A DNA stretch of 34,214 nucleotides from Rhodospirillaceae bacterium (GTDB lineage Bacteria > Pseudomonadota > Alphaproteobacteria > Kiloniellales > DSM-21159). The notes below the pieces were generated by a model, which was given only the letters and a program-made list of their open reading frames with translations, did no database searches and was not told the origin of the DNA. Where the stretch lies: the NCBI GenBank assembly GCA_029265995.1, contig JAJUFM010000018.1, positions 1 to 34,214 on the forward strand, written 5' to 3'. Made by a program: the position numbers and the translations under genes. This document shows, in pieces, positions 1 through 6,500 of this stretch. How positions within the stretch are numbered: the first letter of the stretch is position 1; every line of letters starts with the position of its first letter.

Positions 1-33
1 CACTCGCCGGCAACAGACAAGGAGATGTTACGC

Positions 34-354
34 ATGAAAAAGGTGTTAGCCGCTACAGCCGTGCTGGCCTTGACGATTACCACTCCCGCACTCGCTCAAC
101 TGGACCGGCACCAGAATCCCAGCCTGAACAGCTATGTGGGACACGCTACCGAGACGCAGTACCAGCAACCGACAGCTTTCGGTACCTCTGACCGGACTGT
201 TCTGCAAGTAGGGCCTCTAGGCACCGGCAATCCCAGCCTGGAATCCTTCAATCCCAATAGTGCCTCCTCTTCGCCGACGCTTCGGCAGACCGCACCGGGC
301 ATAGCAGAAAACCCGAGCTTCGATTGGATCGAGCAGCCCAATATCGGCGCCTAG
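34..354 (+). CDS. Small secreted protein with NPSL repeats, copy A (hypothetical)
   Basis: I do not recognise this family. The product is 106 residues with a clear Sec signal peptide (MKK, a hydrophobic stretch, then a cut after Ala-Leu-Ala, leaving Gln as the first mature residue). The mature part has three spaced blocks: QNPSLNSYVGHAT, GNPSLESFNPN and ENPSFDWI, each starting with a polar residue and Asn-Pro-Ser. It is rich in Asn, Ser, Pro and Gln, has no Cys and no membrane segment, so it is probably a soluble periplasmic or exported protein. I chose the ATG at 34 because AAGGAG at 19-24 gives a spacing of 9; an upstream ATG at 25 abuts that site directly. A paralogue with the same three blocks follows at 573, and a terminator separates the two. 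The real-gene call rests on the signal peptide, the binding site and the paralogue; the function is unknown. Confidence 0.85.
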   Translation: MKKVLAATAVLALTITTPALAQLDRHQNPSLNSYVGHATETQYQQPTAFGTSDRTVLQVGPLGTGNPSLESFNPNSASSSPTLRQTAPGIAENPSFDWIEQPNIGA

Positions 355-389
355 ATCTGAAATCGTAGCACTATCATACGCCTAAAGTA

Positions 390-444
390 GGCCGCATCCG
401 GTCGGGCCCGAGAAACCCGATCGGACGCGGCCTTTTCTTTTTCT
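390..444 (+). terminator. Rho-independent terminator after copy A
   Basis: A 17-base stem (390-406 with 416-432), containing one A-C mismatch and one G-U pair, closes a 9-base loop. It is followed by a T-rich tract, TTTTCTTTTTCT at 433-444. It lies 36 bases after the stop of the first secreted-protein gene and should isolate the second gene from it, so copy B probably has its own promoter between about 446 and 486. I could not identify that promoter. Confidence 0.88.
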
Positions 445-486
445 CCACCAAACATTCTACGTCCTCTCCCACGCCGACTCACACGT

Positions 487-565
487 GCCTCCTCGATAAC
501 CACACCACGCCCGGTAGCCCGAGGCTGTCCGGGAGGTGCAACCCAGAAAGAAATCTCGAGGAGGC
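487..565 (+). promoter_or_regulatory. Leader that can sequester the ribosome binding site of copy B
   Basis: GCCTCCTCGA at 487-496 is the perfect reverse complement of TCGAGGAGGC at 556-565, and the right arm contains the whole Shine-Dalgarno sequence GAGGAGG (558-564) of the gene starting at 573. The intervening 59 bases hold a second hairpin: CCCGG 510-514 with CCGGG 529-533, and GCC 517-519 with GGC 523-525. If the mRNA starts upstream of 487, the binding site would be locked in a 10-pair GC-rich stem. This suggests translational control by a ligand, small RNA, protein or temperature. The complementarity is seen directly; the regulation is inferred. Confidence 0.55.
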
Positions 566-572
566 TATAGTA

Positions 573-899
573 ATGGTAAAGAAGATCCTGTTTGCTGCTG
601 TTGCTAGTTTCGCGCTCGCTGCCCCTGCTCTGGCCCAGCTTGAGCAGCACCAGAACCCGAGCCTGAACGGCTATGTCGGTCATGCCACAGATTCTCAGTA
701 TCGGCAGCACCCTGCCTTCAGCACCGTACCGTCGCGGGTCAAGGTCAAAGGGGTGGAGCGCGTCGGCTCTGGGAACCCAAGCCTGGAATCCTTTAATCCG
801 AACGCTGTAAGTCCACAGTCCTCGCGCTTTGGTACCTCTCCGAGCCTTGCGGAAAACCCTGACTTCAACTGGATTGATCAGTCGGACGTTGGCGCCTAA
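573..899 (+). CDS. Small secreted protein with NPSL repeats, copy B (hypothetical)
   Basis: Paralogue of the gene at 34. The 108-residue product has a Sec signal peptide ending Ala-Leu-Ala before Gln. It carries the same three blocks in the same order (QNPSLNGYVGHAT, GNPSLESFNPN, ENPDFNWI) and ends, like copy A, in Gly-Ala. The stretch between blocks one and two has diverged and is more basic here (Arg and Lys rich). The start is set by GAGGAGG at 558-564, eight bases before the ATG. Conservation confined to the NPSL blocks and the C-terminal tryptophan motif suggests these are the functional parts, perhaps contact motifs. No enzymatic motif is visible and I assign no function. Expression may be gated by the upstream leader that can cover the ribosome binding site. 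Confidence 0.88.
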   Translation: MVKKILFAAVASFALAAPALAQLEQHQNPSLNGYVGHATDSQYRQHPAFSTVPSRVKVKGVERVGSGNPSLESFNPNAVSPQSSRFGTSPSLAENPDFNWIDQSDVGA

Positions 900-948
900 T
901 CGCTAGGTATTGACGGCGATCTGCTGAGACTTCACGACCTCAGCCACT

Positions 949-984
949 AGCGCATCCAGCGGGACCTCCCCTGGATGCGCTTTA
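949..984 (+). terminator. Probable hairpin terminator after copy B
   Basis: An 11-base perfect stem, AGCGCATCCAG at 949-959 with CTGGATGCGCT at 971-981, has an 11-base loop and is followed by only a short T-rich stretch. A smaller hairpin (GCTGAG 923-928 with CTCAGC 939-944) precedes it. Because the downstream protease operon runs toward it on the other strand and ends at 994, the stem may serve both directions. Confidence 0.5.
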
Positions 985-993
985 TGTTCGTGA

Positions 994-1947
994 TCAGCGC
1001 CAGAACAAGGAGCGCGGGCGGCTCGGTCGCTCGGGGGGTCGCAACTCCTCCTGCCAGACCCTCACCAGTTCCGGATCCTCCTGCAAGCTTCTCAAACGTT
1101 CGATGCGCTCTTCCGTCGCTGGATGGGTGCGGAGGAGCGAGGGCGTGCTGCTTTGAGCCCGCCCGGTCAGGAAGTACCAGAGGCCGTGCTGCTGCCGCTC
1201 CAGCTTTGTCAGGGCGGCGGCGAGTCCGTAGGGATCGCCAGTCAGGGCAACCGCTTCCAGGTCGGCGTCAAACTCTCGGGTCCGCGATAGCGCAAGCTGA
1301 AGGAGCGAGGCGGCGGTGGGCGCGAAAGCCAGCAGTAAGGCTCCCAGGATCCAGCCGATCCCGGCATCACCGGTCAAGAGGAGCGGGAGTCCGAAGAACA
1401 GCAGCAGGATTCCCGTAAACCCCATGATGCGGGTGAGCCGCGACAGCGTATCCGCGAGGTTCATTACCCAAAGATCATGGTTCACGATATGGCCGATCTC
1501 ATGTGCCATCACCGCGGCGAACTCTCGGGCATTCAACTGCTGCAGAAGCCCGGTGGTCACCGCTATGGCGGCCTTGCCTCGCGCTCCTACGGTGAAGGCG
1601 TTGAGCTGTCTGCTTGGCATATGATAGAGCGTCGGTACCTGCGGAAGCTCCGCACGCCGCGACAGCTGGTCGAGAATGGCATAGCCTCTCGGGAACTGAT
1701 GGCGGGCGATCGGGCGCGCGCCGAGCATGGCGAGCGCTGCGGCTGGCTCAAGTCGAGGTCCGAGGAGTACTGCCAGTAGCCAACCCAGCGCGGCCCACAG
1801 GCTGGCGGTAGGTCCCAATAGCAGCAGCGCGCAGACTGCCAGCAACAGACCCATTCCCACCAAGAGCAGAAGCGATTGCAAGAGGTTGCGGCGCCTGTGT
1901 CGTCGCCGCTGCGTTTCGTTTAGCTGGACCAGGGGATAAGGCTGCAA
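994..1947 (-). CDS. M48-family membrane zinc metalloprotease
   Basis: This is a membrane-bound zinc protease of the HtpX/Ste24 (M48) group, 317 residues. The zinc motif HEIGH is at 149-153 and the third ligand Glu lies in EFDAD near 225. A conserved C-terminal HPATEERI motif lines up with the HPRTANRV of HtpX. Two hydrophobic segments (about 23-62) precede the catalytic domain and two more follow the HExxH helix, placing the active site at the inner membrane. The start is a TTG at 1947, ten bases after the stop of the HtrA-like gene, with a weak AGGTG upstream. It is the last gene of a three-protease operon (htpX, HtrA-like, this gene) and probably shares its control. It is clearly distinct from the htpX gene 1.1 kb away, with a different N-terminus and an Arg/Pro-rich tail. 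The substrate is unknown. Confidence 0.9.
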   Translation of the reverse strand: MQPYPLVQLNETQRRRHRRRNLLQSLLLLVGMGLLLAVCALLLLGPTASLWAALGWLLAVLLGPRLEPAAALAMLGARPIARHQFPRGYAILDQLSRRAELPQVPTLYHMPSRQLNAFTVGARGKAAIAVTTGLLQQLNAREFAAVMAHEIGHIVNHDLWVMNLADTLSRLTRIMGFTGILLLFFGLPLLLTGDAGIGWILGALLLAFAPTAASLLQLALSRTREFDADLEAVALTGDPYGLAAALTKLERQQHGLWYFLTGRAQSSTPSLLRTHPATEERIERLRSLQEDPELVRVWQEELRPPERPSRPRSLFWR

Positions 1948-1957
1948 GGTGTTGCAC

Positions 1958-3088
1958 CTAGGGCGCAGCGACGCGCAGGTCCAACTCGCGCTGCCGCCCG
2001 TCGCGGATGATCGTCAAGGTAACGCTATCGCCTACACGCACGAGACCGATCCGATTGCGCAAATCGGAAGCGTTACGAATCTCACGTCCATCGACAGCGA
2101 TGACGAGATCGCCACGCCTCAGGCCGCCGCGTTCCGCCGAAGAGCCGCGCTCCACCGAGGTGATCAGGGCGCCGTTGAGGGTGTTCAGTCCAAAGGCGTC
2201 CGCGAGATCAGGCGTCAGGTTCTGAATCGATACGCCGATGCGCCCTCGCTCCACCCTGCCGTAGGCGACCAGCTGCTCCATGACGGCGCGCGCCAGATTG
2301 ACCGGGACAGCGAAGCCAATGCCGATATTTCCCCCTGAGCGGCTCAGGATCGCTGTGTTGATCCCGATGAGTTCGCCGCGCGAGTTGACGAGGGCGCCAC
2401 CCGAATTGCCGGGATTGATGGAGGCGTCGGTCTGGATGAAGTCCTCATAGCCGCCCTGATTGATACCAGTGCGCCCAAGGGCGGAGATGATGCCGCTGGT
2501 GATCGTCTGGCCGAGACCAAAGGGATTGCCGATGGCGAAGACGAGGTCCCCGACCTGCAGCGTGGAAGAGTTGCCAATGGGCGCCGCCTGAAGTTCGCGG
2601 CCGGACACCCGGAGGAGGGCGATATCGGTAGCGGGATCGGTTCCGACCACCTCCGCAGGTTCCTGGCGACCGTCAAAAAGCGAGACGACAATCTGGTCGG
2701 CGTTCTCGATCACATGATTGTTGGTCAGGACAAGCCCGCGGCCTGCATCGACAATCACCCCGGATCCGGCAGAGAGTACCTGCCGCTGAGGGGGTGCCTG
2801 GAACTCCGGTAAACCAAAAAAGCGGCGGAAAAAGGGATCCTGTAGCAGCGGATTCTGCCGCACCGGCACTTGATGACGGGTCGAGATGTTAACCACAGCT
2901 GGCGTGACCTGGGCCAGTTCCGGCGCCACTGTCAGCACGCCGCGGCTGGGATCGAGCTGAAACGCCCGCGCTGTTGACGGCAGGCAGGAGAGGGCCGCTA
3001 TGCCGCCGAGAAGCGAGAGAAACTGCCGACGATGCGCAGCAGCGCCAGCAGAAGATTCTAGGCTTTCTACGCGGTCTCTATAGGCCAT
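1958..3088 (-). CDS. HtrA/DegP-family serine protease, single PDZ domain, probable Tat signal
   Basis: A trypsin-like HtrA protease of the periplasm. The catalytic triad is visible: His125 in TNNHVI, Asp155 in ATDIALL, and Ser229 in NPGNSGGAL. One PDZ domain follows (about 283-370), so at 376 residues it resembles DegS or a one-PDZ DegQ rather than two-PDZ DegP. The N-terminus carries two adjacent arginines at 20-21 in HRRQFLSLLGG followed by a hydrophobic run and an Ala-Arg-Ala cut site. This fits a twin-arginine (Tat) signal, unusual for HtrA proteases, which mostly use Sec or a membrane anchor. The start ATG at 3088 is two bases past the htpX stop, with its binding site inside the htpX end. 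It probably removes or refolds damaged envelope proteins alongside the two flanking M48 proteases. Confidence 0.93.
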   Translation of the reverse strand: MAYRDRVESLESSAGAAAHRRQFLSLLGGIAALSCLPSTARAFQLDPSRGVLTVAPELAQVTPAVVNISTRHQVPVRQNPLLQDPFFRRFFGLPEFQAPPQRQVLSAGSGVIVDAGRGLVLTNNHVIENADQIVVSLFDGRQEPAEVVGTDPATDIALLRVSGRELQAAPIGNSSTLQVGDLVFAIGNPFGLGQTITSGIISALGRTGINQGGYEDFIQTDASINPGNSGGALVNSRGELIGINTAILSRSGGNIGIGFAVPVNLARAVMEQLVAYGRVERGRIGVSIQNLTPDLADAFGLNTLNGALITSVERGSSAERGGLRRGDLVIAVDGREIRNASDLRNRIGLVRVGDSVTLTIIRDGRQRELDLRVAAP

Positions 3089-3090
3089 CT

Positions 3091-3969
3091 TTATCCCCAG
3101 GGTCCTCTTGGTCTCGCGGCTTCGGTCTGCCCCGCCATCTGCCGCAGCCGAGCCACTCGGTTAGCGGTGCGCGGGTGGGTGGAGAACAGGCTGTCTACCT
3201 TGTTGGCATGCAAGGGATTGATGATGAAGAGGTGCGCTGTCGCCGGGTTTCGCTCCGCGATTTGATTGTCAATTTGCTTGGCCGAGCGGTCGATTTTCTC
3301 CAGAGCCGAGGCAAGCCACAAGGGCTGACCGCAGATTTGCGCGCCAACCTCATCGGCACGATACTCCCCGGTGCGCGATACGGCCATCTGCACCAGCATG
3401 GCTGCGAGGGGCGCCAGAATCACGGTTAGGATAACCCCGATAAAGCCGAGCGGATTGTTGTTGTTCTGACGGTTGCCGCCGAAAAAGAGCGCGAAGTTCG
3501 CAAGCATGGAGATGGCGCCTGCGAGGGTTGCCGAAATCGTCATGATCAAGGTGTCACGGCTTTTCACGTGGGCGAGCTCGTGAGCCATGACCCCTGCAAC
3601 CTCTTCCCACGTGAGGCGGCGCAACAGGCCGGTAGTGGCGGCGACCGAGGCGTTCTCGGGGTTACGGCCAGTGGCAAAGGCATTGGGCTGATCATTCTCG
3701 ATGATAAAGACCTTTGGCATCGGCAGTCCGGCATTTTCTGCCAGACGTTCCACGATATTGTAGAACTCCGGTGCCGTCCTCTTGTCCACCTGGCGCGCGC
3801 CATACATGCGCAGCACAGCCTTGTCGCTGTTCCAGTAGGCAAAGAAGTTCATCCCCAGCGCGAAGACCAGCGCTATGAGCATACCGCTCGAACCGCCGAG
3901 CAGGTAACCGACGGCCAAAAAGAGCGCGGTCATTCCGGCAAGCAGGAGGGCAGTCTTGAAGTAATTCAT
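3091..3969 (-). CDS. htpX: Protease HtpX
   Basis: Inner-membrane zinc metalloprotease that degrades misfolded membrane proteins, usually alongside FtsH. The 292-residue length fits the family. Two N-terminal membrane helices (about 5-45) precede the HELAH zinc motif at 130-134. Two further helices (about 145-195) come next, then the third ligand Glu202 in EYRADE and the [13 protein letters not shown] motif. An Asn-rich bacterial insertion (QNNNN) sits between the helices. There is no Shine-Dalgarno sequence before the ATG, and the sigma32-like promoter upstream would start the transcript only a few bases before it, so the mRNA may be nearly leaderless. It leads the three-protease operon. A DUF1674 gene diverges from it, an arrangement I recall from other alphaproteobacteria. 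Confidence 0.96.
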   Translation of the reverse strand: MNYFKTALLLAGMTALFLAVGYLLGGSSGMLIALVFALGMNFFAYWNSDKAVLRMYGARQVDKRTAPEFYNIVERLAENAGLPMPKVFIIENDQPNAFATGRNPENASVAATTGLLRRLTWEEVAGVMAHELAHVKSRDTLIMTISATLAGAISMLANFALFFGGNRQNNNNPLGFIGVILTVILAPLAAMLVQMAVSRTGEYRADEVGAQICGQPLWLASALEKIDRSAKQIDNQIAERNPATAHLFIINPLHANKVDSLFSTHPRTANRVARLRQMAGQTEAARPRGPWG

Positions 3970-3979
3970 GACGAAGGAT

Positions 3980-4007
3980 AATTGGGAAGAAGACGAGACC
4001 GTTCAAG
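3980..4007 (-). promoter_or_regulatory. Candidate heat-shock (sigma32/RpoH) promoter of the htpX operon
   Basis: On the minus strand, CTTGAA (complement of 4002-4007) and TCCCAATT (complement of 3980-3987) are 14 bases apart. This resembles the sigma32 consensus CTTGAA - 13 to 14 - CCCCATnT. The start point would fall about 4-5 bases before the htpX ATG at 3969. HtpX is a heat-shock gene in other bacteria, which supports the call. It has not been compared with other promoters of this genome. Confidence 0.5.
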
Positions 4008-4043
4008 TCTCAGCGCAAGTAGTAATTGAGGCCCCTTTTGCCT

Positions 4044-4259
4044 ATGCACGGATTCAAGAGCCATACGCCAGTCCCGGCCGACGCGCGGCTCAGCGGCGCG
4101 CGCAAGCCTCCCAAGCCGGTGAACCGCGAAAAGCTGGAACGCGCTGCCGAAGAGAAGCGCCAGGAGCAGGAGCGGCCCCTAGAGGTCGGTGGTCCGGAAG
4201 GGCCGGAACCGACCCGCTACGGCGATTGGGAGCGCAAGGGCATCTGTGTCGACTTCTGA
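4044..4259 (+). CDS. DUF1674 protein, SdhAF4-like succinate dehydrogenase assembly factor
   Basis: A small soluble protein of 71 residues ending in the family signature RYGDWERKGICVDF, the conserved C-terminal motif of DUF1674. The mitochondrial member SDHAF4 binds flavinylated SdhA and helps it join SdhB. The N-terminal half is charged and low in complexity (Lys, Glu, Pro rich), as usual for the family. I chose the ATG at 4044, although the weak GAGG at 4028-4031 is 12 bases away; an in-frame TTG at 4026 would add six residues. It diverges from htpX. The identity of the motif is certain; the role in succinate dehydrogenase maturation is transferred from the eukaryotic homologue and no sdh gene is in the window. 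Confidence 0.82.
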   Translation: MHGFKSHTPVPADARLSGARKPPKPVNREKLERAAEEKRQEQERPLEVGGPEGPEPTRYGDWERKGICVDF

Positions 4260-4334
4260 CTCGGCGCATAACCGCCAATAAATCGGTCTGAGCTGCTTAC
4301 CGCTCCGGGCGCTGACTGATTGACGCGGCGGGCG

Positions 4335-4904
4335 TCAGGGGTTCTCCATGTACCACCGCAGCAGGGCGATCGCCTCCTTGCTGTCCCAGGGAGCTGCCCC
4401 TTCCGCGCGCGCCACGACCTGCCCCTCGCGGTCGATCACGAAGGTGGTGGGGAGCCCGCGTGTTTCGAAGGCGCGCATGAGGTGGCCGCGAGGGTCCAGC
4501 CAGATGCCGAGGTTGTCCAGGCCCTGCTCCTGATAGAAGGGCTCCACCATCTCAAGACCCTTGCGGTCGTTGGAGACCACCAGAACCTGAAAATCCTCGC
4601 CTCCGAGTTCCGCCTCTAGTGCATCCAAAGCCGGCATTTCCTCGACGCAGGGAGCGCACCAGGTTGCCCAGAAATTGACGAGCAGTACCTGCCCGGCATA
4701 GTCAGCGAGGGCGACTTCCTGTTCCTGCCCATCGATGATGGCGGTGAAGCTGGCGTCCGGTGCGGCCTGCTGCTCGAGATTTATTCCGTCGCTGAACCAA
4801 CCTTCAAGCGGCGGCTGCCCTTCCGATGCCAAGGCGCCATAGCCAGTCAGCGTCCAAGCGACCACCCACACCCCAAGGAAAAGCTTTCTAATCATCGCCT
4901 CCAT
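4335..4904 (-). CDS. TlpA/ResA-type thiol-disulfide oxidoreductase
   Basis: A periplasmic thioredoxin-fold protein of 189 residues with an N-terminal signal or anchor (about 5-27) and the active-site motif WCAPC (Cys83, Cys86) in [15 protein letters not shown]. The cis-proline loop is in GLPTTFVID. TlpA/ResA proteins keep cysteines of apocytochrome c or cytochrome oxidase subunits reduced so haem or copper can be inserted; the partner here is unknown. The ATG at 4904 is preceded by GGTG at a spacing of 6. A second ATG at 4895 follows GGAGG by only two bases, so I kept the first. It diverges from argH with only 16 bases between the start codons, so each promoter must lie inside the other gene. 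No cytochrome maturation gene is nearby. Confidence 0.92.
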   Translation of the reverse strand: MEAMIRKLFLGVWVVAWTLTGYGALASEGQPPLEGWFSDGINLEQQAAPDASFTAIIDGQEQEVALADYAGQVLLVNFWATWCAPCVEEMPALDALEAELGGEDFQVLVVSNDRKGLEMVEPFYQEQGLDNLGIWLDPRGHLMRAFETRGLPTTFVIDREGQVVARAEGAAPWDSKEAIALLRWYMENP

Positions 4905-4920
4905 CCGCTACACCACAGCC

Positions 4921-6336
4921 ATGACGGACCAGCACGACAAAAGCAGGCCGGAAGCCGGCGCCAATGCCATGTGGGGCGGGCGCTTCGCAGCCGGACCCGA
5001 CGCCATCATGGAGCGCATCAATGCCTCCATCGATGTCGACCGCCGCTTCTATCGCCAGGATATCGCTGCCAGCCGCGCCCATGCGGCCATGCTGGTCGCC
5101 CAAGGCATCATCTCTGCCGAAGATGGGGAAGCGATCGAGAAAGGGCTAGAGCAGATCCTGGGTGAAATCGACGCAGGGGAGTTCGCATTCTCCACCGCGC
5201 TCGAGGACATTCACATGAATGTAGAGGCGCGCTTGCGGGAGTTGATCGGTCCCGCGGCTGGGCGGTTGCACACCGCCCGCTCCCGCAACGACCAGGTGGC
5301 GACCGACTTCCGCCTCTGGGTGCGCGACGCACTGGATCAGCTGGATGAAGGCCTGGCGGACTTGCAGGCGGCCCTGCTGGATCTGGCCGAGAAGGAAGCC
5401 GCTACGGTGATGCCGGGCTATACCCACTTGCAGGCGGCACAGCCGGTCACTTTCGGCCATCATCTGCTCGCCTATGTGGAGATGATTGGGAGGGACCGTG
5501 GGCGCTTCGCCGATAGCCGCCGCCGGATGAACGAGTCTCCCCTGGGAGCGGCAGCGCTGGCCGGCACCTCCTTTCCCATCGACCGGCAGATGACGGCACA
5601 GGCGCTGGGCTTCGCGCGCCCCATGGCCAACTCCATAGACGCTGTATCGGATCGAGACTTCGCGCTGGAGTTTCTAGCGGCGGCATCGATCCTTGCCGTA
5701 CATCTCTCCCGCTTCGCGGAGGAGATCGTTCTCTGGTGCTCGGAAGGCTTCCGCTTCATCCAGCTGTCGGACGCCTTCACCACCGGCTCCTCGATCATGC
5801 CGCAAAAGAAGAATCCGGACGCCGCGGAGTTGGTTCGCGGTAAGGCCGGTCGCGTCATCGGCTCGCTCAACACGCTGCTGATCGTGATGAAGGGCCTGCC
5901 GCTCACCTACGGCAAGGATATGCAGGAGGACAAGGAGCCCGTCTTTGATGCCTTCGACACCCTTGCTCTCTGCGTCGCTGCGACGACTGGCATGGTGCGG
6001 GACATGCGGGCGGACGCAGAGAAGATGCGTGCCGCCACCACCAAGGGCTTCCTGACCGCTACGGATCTGGCCGATTGGCTCGTAAGGGTGCTCGGGCTGC
6101 CCTTCCGCGATGCTCATCATGTCACCGGCACGCTGGTGGCAAAGGCCGAAGCCGCCGGCCTGGATCTGGCGGAGCTGCCGCTTTCTGCCATGCAGGAGGT
6201 GGAGCCGCGGATCACGGACGACGTCTACTCCGTTCTCACCGTGGAGCGCTCGGTCGCTAGCCGCAGTGTCTACGGCGGCACGGCGCCCGAGCAGGTTCGT
6301 GCGGCCGTCGCCGCAGCCCGGGAGCGCTGGTCGTGA
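4921..6336 (+). CDS. argH: Argininosuccinate lyase
   Basis: Last step of arginine biosynthesis: argininosuccinate gives arginine and fumarate. The 471-residue protein has the fumarase/aspartase superfamily fold and all three signature regions: [16 protein letters not shown] (about 121-136), [11 protein letters not shown] (about 167-176, with the conserved His), and [12 protein letters not shown] (289-300, with the catalytic Ser loop). The N-terminal [15 protein letters not shown] is typical of alphaproteobacterial ArgH, which supports the ATG at 4921 even though no ribosome binding site is visible before it. The stop overlaps the GTG of a small lipoprotein gene, which in turn overlaps lysA, so the three are probably translated as one coupled unit. 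Confidence 0.97.
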   Translation: MTDQHDKSRPEAGANAMWGGRFAAGPDAIMERINASIDVDRRFYRQDIAASRAHAAMLVAQGIISAEDGEAIEKGLEQILGEIDAGEFAFSTALEDIHMNVEARLRELIGPAAGRLHTARSRNDQVATDFRLWVRDALDQLDEGLADLQAALLDLAEKEAATVMPGYTHLQAAQPVTFGHHLLAYVEMIGRDRGRFADSRRRMNESPLGAAALAGTSFPIDRQMTAQALGFARPMANSIDAVSDRDFALEFLAAASILAVHLSRFAEEIVLWCSEGFRFIQLSDAFTTGSSIMPQKKNPDAAELVRGKAGRVIGSLNTLLIVMKGLPLTYGKDMQEDKEPVFDAFDTLALCVAATTGMVRDMRADAEKMRAATTKGFLTATDLADWLVRVLGLPFRDAHHVTGTLVAKAEAAGLDLAELPLSAMQEVEPRITDDVYSVLTVERSVASRSVYGGTAPEQVRAAVAAARERWS

Positions 6337-6500
6337 AGCGCACGCTCATTCTGCTGCTGACCGTGGCGGGGCTGACAGCTTGCGGGGTGAAGGGCGACCC
6401 GGCCCCGCCGGAGGGTGAAGAGGCGCTTTATCGCCTCAAGGATCGCCAGTATCCGGCGCCCTATACCGTGGTACACCCTTCCCCGGAGAGCAGTGAGTGA
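6333..6500 (+). CDS. LptM-like small lipoprotein (YifL family)
   Basis: A 55-residue lipoprotein read from a GTG that overlaps the argH stop (GTGA) and ending in a TGA that overlaps the lysA GTG (again GTGA). The N-terminus is MKRTLILLL followed by the lipobox LTAC, so Cys17 would be lipidated. The residues after it, [12 protein letters not shown], match the LptM/YifL signature (Cys-Gly-x-Lys-Gly followed by prolines). In E. coli LptM is an outer-membrane lipoprotein that helps the LptD/LptE lipopolysaccharide translocon mature. I recall lipoproteins of this type between argH and lysA in alphaproteobacteria, so the place fits. The rest of the protein ([16 protein letters not shown]) is short and proline-rich. 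The identification comes from the lipobox, motif and synteny; the function is inferred from E. coli. Confidence 0.85.
   Translation: MKRTLILLLTVAGLTACGVKGDPAPPEGEEALYRLKDRQYPAPYTVVHPSPESSE

Noticed and set aside
4321..4337. TGACGC/GCGTCA hairpin at the tlpA-like stop
   Set aside because: Six pairs only, no T tract, and part of it is coding; not enough for a terminator.
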